Assembly: GCF_001039355.2 (NCBI RefSeq)
Contig: NW_019776006.1
Coordinates: 76,326 to 140,325, forward strand
Direction: 5' to 3'
Source of the DNA: Lingula anatina
Taxonomy: Eukaryota > Brachiopoda > Lingulata > Lingulida > Lingulidae
Length of the DNA: 64,000 nt
Shown here: positions 37,701 through 47,660 of the stretch, piece by piece
Numbering within the stretch: position 1 is the first letter of the stretch
Layout: the number at the start of each line of letters is the position of its first letter
The notes under the pieces: model-generated
Database searches by the model: none
Told to the model about the DNA's origin: nothing
What the model saw: only the letters and a program-made list of their open reading frames with translations
Translations under genes and position numbers: made by a program

Positions 37701-39994
37701 CTTCAAATAATAAGGCTTCGTTCACATGGAAAGTTATTTTCTAAAAATCTATTTTCTATTCGCGGTATCTTATGATCATGGTCTGTGCCCTGAATATCCT
37801 GCGGCGTAATTACTGGCAGCGCGAGCCAGTTACTTAAAGTAACTTATAGTAACTGGCTCGCGCTGCCAGTAATTACGCCGTGGGATATTCAGGGCACAGA
37901 CCGTGATCATAAGACATACTGCGAATAGAAAATAGAATTTAGAAAATAGACATTGCATGTGAATGAAGCCTAAGTGTTCTAGAACTTGAAAAATTGAAAA
38001 CGGATACAATTTCTCTTCCTTTCCACTACTCCCCCACACCACTCAAATAAATAAATATCTTGAGTTCTTTAAATTTCAGCTTGTAATATTGAATATTCCA
38101 AAACAAAACAAAGAATAAAATGTGGACTTCTTCCACAGTTAATCTTATGCTGAATAAAGAATTAAAACTTGTTTGAAATTTCATAAAATTGTTTGGAAAA
38201 TTACATTTAAAAAAAAACAACCATACAAAGGACTGCAAATCAAATGCAAAATAAGGCTATGAAAATTATCAAATTTGTATTTTTCTCAACTTTTCAAGAC
38301 CTTTTTTTTTTAAAGACATTTGAACAGGTCTTGCAGCCTAGTAGGCAGTTAATTTGTAGAAGACAATACCAATATCTAAAACTTTATCACTTTTTTGGGT
38401 GGAGATAAATATTGCACATTAATATGACAGCATTAACCACTTTCTTCTTTTTTTCACATTATAATGAGTTAGAACATATATATTATATATTTTTTTGTTT
38501 TGTAAAAAAATTAATAAATTTAAGGCACATGAGGCACAAAACTTTGGTTATGTTGTTCTAAAATTGATTAGATTGGAGTTTATGGTAATTTTACCTTAGC
38601 AGTAGTATTTTAAATTTTGTCTTATAAACATTTTCAAATGTCTACATCTAAAGCCATTTAACAGTATATATTCTTGCTTCATCTTTCTCTCTTTTTATTG
38701 TAATTTTTCTCACCATTCTGTTATCATCTTTGCTAATTCTGTAACTACTTTTTAGGGTACATCTCAAATGTGTTGGTGTTGTTTATTTTATGCACTTTGT
38801 TTCATTCAGTCTTGGGAGACATTTTTTCAACAAGTGAGGGAACATACATTCCGGGAAGTGGTGCAGTATGTTGGACAAGGACAGGAGCGTTTGCACATTA
38901 AATGCATGCATACAACACAGAATAGCTAGATGCAGAAATTAGAATATGCTAGTCTAACACATTGATCCAAAGATACGCTTAAGATACACAGACTGCAGTG
39001 AGGTCCCTTAATTGGGCGAGGACTCAATATTTGCTCTCCTACTTTATTTTCCCCAAAAAATTTACAAATGTAAACTAGTATGGAAAAAAATTTTTTTAAA
39101 AAAACTACAGAAATGCTGCAGAACTTATTCCCAATGAGATTTTAAAGAATTCGGTTCAATTCCTGCAATAGATAAATTAACAAAGGTCCATAAATAAATT
39201 AATCAAAAAATTAAAAAAAACAAAACAAAAAAAAAATCTTATAGAAAAACTAAGCTAAATGTGTTTACATATAAATAAATGAATGTGACTTCACAGTTAC
39301 ATAATGCAAAATTGCATTAAGGAGCCAGTAAAATATATTAGCAAGGAAAAATGGGTCAACAACTAATTATAGCCCTTATTTCACCAGCTTTGATATGTTG
39401 GCAGATATCTCCTTTATAAAAACAAGAGGGTGCTCACAAAAAAGATCAAGCACTAACAGCAACGTTCTGAGGAAAAATAAATATATTGATCAACCCTTCC
39501 TCCCTGTAACCTACTTTCTTTGAACTCTCCCGTCACATGACCTAATGCTGGGTGGCCATTTTGTTTCAATTTGACCCCTTGACCTTCATCAAACTTCTTC
39601 CTTTACCTACCTTCTATTTGTTTCGATTACCCTCCCATATTCAGTACAGGACATGCAATTTAGGGTAATAACCTGGTAAACTAGTTAAAAACTTAGATGT
39701 TTATGTGACGGTCGACTGGAGTCGGGGAAAGAAAATAAATTGGCTCTTTGGCTCATTAACATAAATTATGCACGTTTCCTTTCCTTGGGGTTTCTCCTTT
39801 TTACCTTCTCCCCTCGTACCTAAAGGAGACCTCACTGCAAATTGTGTTTCCTGAACAAGCTACAGAGAAAATGGAAAAGGTTTATGTAGTTAACCTCGCT
39901 GGATACTCGACCTTTCTTTGTCTTCAATCCCAGAATCTTTGTTATCCTCCCTAACCAATGGAGGAGGGTTGGCAAACACACTTTCAAGGGACAT
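28723..39994 (-). CDS. ZC3H4: ZC3H4/ZC3H6-type CCCH zinc-finger protein (Restrictor component)
   Basis: ZC3H4, related to Drosophila Suppressor of sable, binds nascent RNA and with WDR82 terminates early, unproductive polymerase II transcription. Coding exons in transcript order: 39994-39912 (least certain), 36423-36107, 35701-35577, 34791-34544, 34301-34205, 33729-33541, 33381-33270, 33120-33011, 32808-32730, 32587-32260, 32109-31736, 31493-31326, 31206-31109, 30682-30519, 29935-28723. All phases agree; 1234 aa. Family signatures in order: acidic [15 protein letters not shown]; Lys/Arg-rich [17 protein letters not shown]; three CCCH fingers with Cys343/351/357-His361, Cys372/380/386-His390 and Cys395/404/410-His414; [34 protein letters not shown] followed by [11 protein letters not shown]; many DPR motifs; and the diagnostic end [14 protein letters not shown], as in human ZC3H4 and ZC3H6. 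Gln-rich tracts are species-specific. One intron is U12-type. The first exon has a weak GTCGAG donor and could be another exon. It is probably the single ancestor-like copy of ZC3H4, ZC3H6 and ZC3H8. Confidence 0.93.
31765..31806 (-). repeat. Poly-Gln codon repeat in the ZC3H4-type gene
   Basis: Minus-strand run of about 14 CAG/CAA codons within exon 32109-31736. CAA/CAG mixing suggests selection or age rather than a pure expanding repeat. Similar shorter runs lie at about 29811-29837 and 30645-30665. Confidence 0.85.
33121..33269 (-). other. U12-type (minor) intron between CCCH fingers 2 and 3
   Basis: Read on the minus strand, the donor is GTATCCTTT, the full U12 consensus, and the 3' end reads TTTCCTTAACTGTTCCCAG, a perfect U12 branch site about 10 bases before the acceptor. 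There is no U2-type polypyrimidine tract next to the acceptor. The intron is 149 bases. It splits the codon after His390, the last ligand of finger 2, and splicing restores the run into DWPCKYYH of finger 3. Confidence 0.92.
34544..34671 (-). repeat. Coding tandem repeat GPYxSPYxSPP in the ZC3H4-type protein
   Basis: Residues 216-258 consist of three 11-residue units ([33 protein letters not shown]) and a partial fourth ([10 protein letters not shown]), preceded by a degenerate PYSSPQ. The DNA units are 33 bases each. The repeat lies between the basic region and the CCCH fingers. Confidence 0.9.
37714..37970. mobile_element. Fold-back (palindromic) MITE, copy 1
   Basis: The 257-bp element is almost wholly one hairpin: arms of about 120 bases starting GGCTTCGTTCACATG pair with CATGTGAATGAAGCC at the other end, through CTATTTTCTATTCGCG, GATCATGGTCTGTGCC and AATTACTGGCAGCGCGAGCC, to a small loop of CTTATAGTAA type. 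It is flanked by TAA on both sides (37711-37713 and 37971-37973), a 3-bp duplication like that of PIF/Harbinger elements. It lies in the long first intron of the ZC3H4-type gene. A second copy is at 57785-58051. The superfamily is inferred. Confidence 0.9.
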
Positions 39995-40155
39995 TTTCTC
40001 AGTATTTAACCAATTCACTGAGAAGATTCTTATACCCAGATAAACTTAACAATCTGAGCTTTGAAGTATACTAAGAATGTGTAAGTAATAGGTCCTTTAT
40101 CCGTTTGCCTTCACGCAGTTTCTTCATGGCATTTACGCCCATATCTTTGTGCTGG

Positions 40156-40169
40156 CAAAGATGGCGGAC
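40156..40169 (+). promoter_or_regulatory. YY1-type site
   Basis: CAAAGATGGCGGAC matches the YY1 core AAGATGGCGGC, a motif usually found at or just downstream of transcription starts. It supports a core promoter here. Function is inferred. Confidence 0.5.
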
Positions 40170-40192
40170 TAGCTTAGGCGGATCGCCACGCA

Positions 40193-40200
40193 TGACGTCA
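40193..40200 (+). promoter_or_regulatory. CRE palindrome TGACGTCA
   Basis: A perfect CREB/ATF palindrome 24 bases from the YY1-type site. It is symmetrical and so could serve both divergent genes. Confidence 0.5.
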
Positions 40201-40994
40201 TATGAATAAATTACTGAATTAAACACCACAGTCCAGGATGTTTTGTTTCTCCAAATGCATCTTAATTAAAATTATGATATGCCCTTCCTAAATTTGTACA
40301 TGAGTTACAACAGTTATGCAACTTCAAATGATTTAGTCAATTAGTGTATATTTTGAAAAAGTATCGCTTTTTTCCGCTAATTATGCACCTTTCTCAAATG
40401 GAGCTGTTGCTCTCTTTTGAAGTAAAGATTTTACTTTTTTCTATATAGTAAACTTGGATGTAAAATATATATAAAATACATTTGATATTTCTGTTATGTT
40501 CATATAATAATTTAGCGTTTTATAAAAGTCTGCTTAAGTAATTTGTATGAAAGCAAAATGCAAAAATAATAAAAACGAAATCAAATACAGGCATTTAACT
40601 TTGTATATACTCCATGTTGGAAAGTGTTATTATTCTAGGTACGCTTTCTCTTCCAGGTTTTACAGTTGGTAAGGGCCTTGTAACTTGTATAAATGCATGT
40701 ACCATGCCTTTATCATTATTTAATACTAGAGTGTTTAATGCCTGCCTTGCTACGTGCTGCTTTGTTCTATGAAAATAAGGTCATTGTTATTCAATTCACA
40801 TTACTTGGCTAGCACGCTCAAGATGAGTTACTTGGATGAGATGGTCAGCTTGGTCACTGATCCAGCTAGTGTAACGAAACTGAGGGTCTGTGCAACAGAA
40901 AGTCTGCCCTCCATTTAGTTATGATGGTTAAGGTTAATATGTATAGTATACTGTTGTATAAGAAATATATTGTATATAATATTTTAATTTGAGT

Positions 40995-41031
40995 TTTTTT
41001 TTTTTTTGTGTGTGTGTGTGTGTGTGTGTGT
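40995..41031. repeat. Poly(T)-(GT)n microsatellite
   Basis: A T run followed by about 12 GT units between the putative shared promoter and the SUPT5H start codon. Confidence 0.85.
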
Positions 41032-41213
41032 TCTAATGATTATTAATAGTAATGTGTGTTTATATTCATGAGCTACGAAGAGTTGATATTGAAAGTTCTC
41101 CTGAACTTTGGAAAAACATGCTTTTATGATTATATGTATATATGGTATAATATATAATAATTTAATGTCATTTGCTTCAGGTAATTTTAGTATACAGGTG
41201 CCAATCAATCAGA

Positions 41214-44200
41214 ATGTCAGATAGTGAAGGAAGTGTATATTCTGAAGATGAGAAGGATAGGAGAAGTGAGGTAGGGCTCTTACTTCTCTTTATGGTTTTC
41301 TTTGATTTGCCTTTGATAGAAATATTTTATAATTTAACAAAATTCCTGATTCAATACAAGGGTAAATATGGTGAAAACATTTTATATAAGTTGAAGGATA
41401 ATGAGTACATACTTAAGCTATTAAAAACAAAAAAAAAAACTACAACAAAGATATACATCTACAATACAACTACAATACTGTCAAATGATACAAATGAACA
41501 GGAAGATGTTCATGAAACCACCAAATTAACCAACATAAGTTCTTGCCACCCTCTTTTACACAGCACCCCCCTCCCCTTTTAGGCAAAAATATAAATAGAT
41601 GCCGGAGACAAAAAAGTCCAGGAGACCAGTCTTAATAGTTTTTGATAAGACAGCATTTGAATGCATATTTTGATAAAATCATTACAGGATGAAGATGAAG
41701 GGAGTGATATTGGAAGAAAGGGGCGTAGGATTCACGACAGTGAGGCAGAGGAGGGAGAAGAAGAGGATCCAGAACCAGAGGAAGAACCAGAAGGAGAGGA
41801 CCTGGATGACGATGATGAGGCAAGGACTTTTTCTTTATACAAATGTCAGCAAAGAGTTTTGTTTAATTCCTTTTAAAGAATTGAGATTTGACTGTAATTT
41901 AGGTTCTGAGTGAGTGAAGATGATGAATTTGTTTGTAATGAGGGTTAATTCAGTCATTTGTTTTCCCTCATTTGAATTTGCAAATGTTGAAATGTTATTT
42001 TTCCTTCTTATTTCATAAGGAGTATGATTCTGAAGAATATGAAGATACTGATGTCAGACATAAAAGAAAGAAATCAAAGCATTCAGGATTCATCTTAGAA
42101 GAAGCTGGTTAGTTCTTTCTTTGAGTTAACTGAACACAATGGTTTAGATGACGTGAAAGTCTTTCTGTCCTAAAGCTAAGTAGAATGATTGGCAAAACAA
42201 AAAAAATGTCTTTTTGCTTTCTGATAGTTCCACTATGTCAAAACAAAAGTCATGGTGAAAATAATGAAGTGAAAATGTGTTAGAAAGTATAAGATATAAC
42301 TTGCATACAACTCCTGTTCTTTATGACAAAGTCTTAAGATGATAAGTTCTGTTCCACAGATGTTGATGAGGAGGGTGAGGAAGATGAGGAAGATCTAGAA
42401 TGGGAAGAAGGTGCTGAAGACATTATAGACCGTAAGACTGGATTTGAAGGTCCTAGCGCCAGGGACATAGAGAGCAGAAGGCGCATGGAGCAAATGTGGA
42501 GGTACCTAGCTTCAACTATTTTTATGCAAGGTTTTTTAAAACCTGTATGAACATTTTGAGGCAGACTAATTATGTTGCTTCAGCTCAGGGCTTTACATTT
42601 AACTCGGAGTCCTTCGAGAAAATAAAGTCATAGAATACATCTTGATGGAGATGACAATAATGTCCAAAAAAAAAAAAGAAGTAAAAAGACCACAGTTGCA
42701 GATGGCTGATCCTCAAAGAAAAAACTGATTGGAATATAATTCAGTTTCCAGATATGAATTTTTTTGTTTTAACCACAGCTATGTATTGCCTGTTTTAGCA
42801 CTCAGAATGAAGATGAAATTGAAGAATACTACAGACGCAAGTATGCTGACAGCTCCATGGCAGAGAGGTTTGGAGAAGGAGAGGAGATGTCTGATGAAAT
42901 CACACAGCAAGGATTGTTGCCTGGTGTAAAGTGAGTAACTTTGAATTGATAATATTTTAAATTGTATAGACACAGTGTTTAAAGTTTATAGGATTAAACT
43001 CAAGATTATTCACTATGTTTACAAAAAATATGATTTTTTTTTATCATATGTAATGTTGTAATTATATTAAAGTGTGAAACACACTAAGTTAGTGAAAATC
43101 AGATTATGCACATTGTATTTATTTCTATTTTACAACTGATGACTGCTATCTGATTGATATGTCTTATGTGGCTTATTTTCATATTTCTTGTTTAATTTGA
43201 ATAGACATAATATTTATGAGTGTTTTTTCTATTTTCTAGAGATCCAAATCTATGGGTAGTCAAGTGTAGAATGGGTGAAGAAAAAGCCACAGTTATTGCC
43301 TTGATGAGGAAGTTCATTGCCTATCAGTTCACAGATGAGGTTTGTTAAAAACTTAATCTTATGTCTTCTTTCACATTTATGAGTTACACTTATGATATAA
43401 TATTTTGTGAAAATAGCACTAAAAACAGATAATTGGTAATATGATCAAGAATTTATTCCAGATTACTGTTCATTGTTGTTTCTATGAAACTTACTTCAGG
43501 CCAAACAAACTCTTTGTTAAACAATTTCATTTCATCATTACTTGTGTGAACATTTCTGTTTATGTATGAATTAAGAATTAACATGAAAAAACATAGGTTC
43601 CCAAGTACCCTTACAAATTATTTTATGTCATATTGTATTTATTGGTATGTGGTTTATGATTTTAGCCTTTGCAAATCAAATCTGTGATAGCCAAAGAGGG
43701 GTTGAAGGGCTACATTTATGTAGAAGCCTACAAGCAGACCCATGTCAAACAAGCCATAGAGGGAGTGGGCAATTTGAGAATGGGAATGTGGCAACAACAG
43801 GTATGCAATAACCCAACCTTTATTCTTTATTTTTATACTCTAGCTTAGTAAGTTAGAAGGGAGTAAATAGGAGCCTCTTTTTGTGGGTCAGTTTGCACAT
43901 TGCAGAGTTTTGTGTAAAAAACCACTTGAAAAATTAAGAAGGATTTCAATAGAATTTGACACATTTGATGACCATAAATGTAGATGTCTTCGTTTATAGG
44001 TTCAAATACATCAGCTTGGACAATAGTTCAAATACATCAGCTTGGACAATAGCTCTATATTGTGCTTCTGTAAGTTCTACGATGTATCAGAGTTCATACT
44101 TTAGAATTGATGTAACCTGTGTAACATCATCTGAAAGAATTGGATTGCCTTACCAACTTCAGTTTTCTTTAAAGGAACATCTTGTTTGTTTTACAGATGG

Positions 44201-47200
44201 TTCCAATCAAAGAGATGACAGATGTATTGAAAGTGGTGAAGGAGACAGTTCACCTTAAAGCAAAGGCCTGGGTGAGACTGAAAAGAGGGCTTTACAAGGA
44301 TGATCTGGCACAGGTAGGTTTTGTGGAGGGGCAAACTTCTAGAGTTTTGATGAATTCTAGCTAAACCATGCACATTTGGAATGTAGATTTGTTTGACACT
44401 TTTTTGCGTGTATGTGCTGAGTATCACCAGTAGGATCTTCTCTACAAGAAACAGCAATAAAAAAGAAAACAGCTTTGTCATTAAATGACTTTTTTGTCTT
44501 TTTTTTTCTTTTGGTCAGCATATTTAAATCTTGTGAAAAATTGGTAGCAGTAGCCCAGTAAAGGCATGTGCAAGCATGCATACATGATTGTTTTCTCTCC
44601 TGTTCCCTAGGTGGACTATGTGGAGCCCTCACAGAATGTGGTTCACCTGAAGCTTATTCCTAGGATTGATTACAGCAAAATGAGGGGTGTTTTAAGATCA
44701 AGTGCCAATGTGAGTATTGAACTGTATACAGATTTACTAATATATCTTTATCTATAAAAATATTATATATAATGCTTTGATGATCATCATAAAATATCAT
44801 ATTATGTACCATAGTGAATGTAATATGTCCAGTGTGACTACAAAGTATTAATTTGAAGAAAAAGATTAATCCTGATATTCAATGCTCCGAAATCTTAGTA
44901 TCTATAGCAATTTTTTGATATCATGAACTTAATTTATTAATATTTTTAGGTTTTATTTTATTGGTAACAGCCAAATGAAAATGCCACTGTTTGATGACAG
45001 TTGCTAAAAGTGAAATCCATCTTGATTTGAAGGAGAACTTCAGAACCACAGTGCACATTTTTGCATTTAACTTTATGTTTTAAAAATCTTGAATAATTTT
45101 TTCCTGAATTTTCTTTTACCACTGTAGGAGCCAGAGAAGAGGAAAAGAGCCAAGCGACCAACACAGAAATTGTTTGATATAGATGCCATCAGGTAAACCT
45201 TTTTGCTGTCGTCCATTGAAGGTTTTAAGTCTGGTTTGAAATTACTCGACAGTGGGTTTGTTCTTATGTTTCAGTATTTAATGGCAAAATATATAGATAA
45301 GTATACAGATAAAGGATATCTTGTCAAAAGGTCCTTTCTCCAGAAATATGTTGGGAACTATGATCCTCTTCTTTTACCAATTTTTAATTGTGTTATATAA
45401 CTAATGTTTTCAGGTCAATTGGTGGTGAGGTGACATCAGATGGAGATTTCTTCATCTTTGAAGGCAACAGATACAGTCGCAAAGGATTTCTATTCAAAAG
45501 CTTTGTTATGGCTGCAATAGTAAGTAGCACCGATAGACAACAGAGATGGAAACAAGAATTGAAAAAACATATCTTTCACATTTTCAGATAGTCTGACTGT
45601 TTTATGTTGTTTTGTTAATTGTTTGACTGTTAATTTTAAACGAGTTGTGAGCCACTTATTTTGTTAGGAAGTGTATTGATAGTGATCTTTACAGTTAAAA
45701 AGTTGTGGATAAAAACTTCTTTGAAACCAAGACATATGTTTCCCTAAGCATTCACTGTAGGAGCATTAAATGAAATTATAAGTGGCATATGAAAATTTAA
45801 AGGATAATTGCTAACTTTCTATATCTACATATAAGTTTGAGTGGTCTTTGTTTTTGTATTGATTTCTATAATTCTATATCTTAATGAATTAAAACTGAAC
45901 TAAATAATTTATTGGAAGAAACTTGAAGCATGTAATTCTGCCCTTTACTGGTTTCAGTTATAACTGTTGTGACATTGTTTTACTACCTCAGGTTGCAGAG
46001 GGTGTGAAGCCTACATTGTCAGAGTTGGAGAAGTTTGAGGACCAGCCTGAAGATGCCTCAGTGGAACGTATCCTTCAATCCATATTGATTCCTTTTATGT
46101 TTATGGATATACATTTTTTAAATATTAAACTAAAAAAAAGGACATTGAAAAAGCTGTGTGCTTAGATATGGCAATATTTACTTTCTCTATGCACATGCAT
46201 GCACACACTTTCACAAACAGATCACTTATTTCATGTTTTCATTTGGAAATTTTGCTTAAAGATGATGATCAATTTTTTTTCCTCATTTAAGTTTTAAAGA
46301 AAATGAGAAAAATATGGACAAGAGTGACTTATATGTCCTTTTTTAATAATATTTTAGTGATAATTATCAAAAGGTTACAATATAGAAAATCTCGGAACCA
46401 TGAACAATCTAATAGATTTGATTTTGTAGCCTTCTTATATATATATATCATGTCTTGTAGTACCAAACATATACCTTAACTCCAGTTAAGTGGTTCCAGA
46501 ATCTCGCAGCGTGTCCGAAGTCTCTCACAACCTGGCACCTGGAGACAATGTGGAAGTGTGTGAGGGAGAATTGATCCATCTCCAGGGCAAAGTGATCAGC
46601 ATTGACGGCAATAAGATCACCATGATGCCCAGGCATGAAGATCTCAAGGTAACCTATTGAACTCTTCAAATGACTGGGAGGCCCAATATTGGGATAACCA
46701 GACATTAAAACCTTGATAGATAGAAAAATGTCTGTAAACTTGGTAATGTCCTATTTAAAGACCAAATGAATTCTCAGTTGTTTGAGCAGTGCACATGCGA
46801 CATAAATGTAAAGAAAGGCATTATCATTTAGGGATGTTTGGTAAAAAATCATCTTTTTTTTAAAAGTTATTTCTGTTATTCACTTTTCTTACACAGTGAT
46901 TCAATTATAATAGCACTTTTTTGTAGAATTCAACATTGATGTCCTTGGAAGATTTTCTGTAATGCAACTCTTACAATTTCCATTTAATCATGAATGGTTT
47001 ATCTAATTCTTTATTATCAACTCTCACCACTGGATGACATACAGGGCTCGTGATTTCCATTACCCTAGCAAATTAGAGTTTTTATTTATTAATGTGTGCA
47101 GTTTATGAAAATGATATTTTATCGTATAATTATATGTATAAATGAAATGAAATATTATTCGAATATTTTGATGGTGTATGCTGTTGGGGTAAGACATGGG

Positions 47201-47624
47201 TATTTTTTTTTCTTTTCATTCAAGGATCCACTAGAGTTTCCTGCCCATGAGTTACGCAAGTACTTCAAAATGGGCGACCATGTCAAAGTGATCTCGGGCA
47301 GGTATGAGGGGGACACTGGACTGATTGTTCGTGTGGAGGATAACATGGTGGTTTTGTTCTCAGACTTGACTATGCATGAGGTAGGTTTCTTTGTTGTTGG
47401 AGACTTATCGCTTATTGCATTAAAACCAGGAAAGTTGTAAATGAGGATTAATTCTTTTGTGGGAAAAAGTTAACTGAAAGGTTAATGAGGATAAAGATTA
47501 GTGGAGTCTGTTAATTATCTAGTAATAGAAATACAACGTTGTTTGATTGGTATCTTAAAAGAAAAGGGACACCATGTTTCCAGGACAAATTGTAAAAAAT
47601 AGAATTCCTTTATAGGATTGCTGA

Positions 47625-47660
<36 letters not shown>

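Larger units (their letters stand above)
39995..41213. promoter_or_regulatory. Putative bidirectional promoter, ZC3H4-type gene and SUPT5H
   Basis: The 1.2 kb between the two divergent start codons contains, within 45 bases, CAAAGATGGCGGAC at 40156-40169 (YY1 site) and TGACGTCA at 40193-40200 (CRE). The adjacent 40120-40200 stretch is locally richer in C and G than its surroundings, as expected of a housekeeping promoter. A 5' noncoding SUPT5H exon is likely, because an acceptor-like TTTGCTTCAG ends at 41180, just before the start codon. Start sites were not located. A T9-12/(GT)n tract is at about 40995-41031. Confidence 0.6.

Noticed and set aside
37800-37890. Palindrome considered as a microRNA precursor
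   Set aside because: It extends over the whole 257-bp element, exists in a second copy and has flanking TAA repeats, so a transposon is the better explanation.
39901-39911. GTATCC motif just past the putative first exon of the ZC3H4-type gene as a third U12 donor
   Set aside because: It lacks the TT of GTATCCTT and gives phase 1 where phase 2 is required by the next exon.
41172-41582. 136-codon plus-strand frame at the start of SPT5
   Set aside because: It is SPT5 exon 1 read through its donor at 41271 into AT-rich intron.
46068-46484. Alternative acceptor CCAG at 46482-46485 for the U12 intron of SPT5
   Set aside because: It would shift the frame ahead of the conserved [11 protein letters not shown] block; only the acceptor at 46499 fits.
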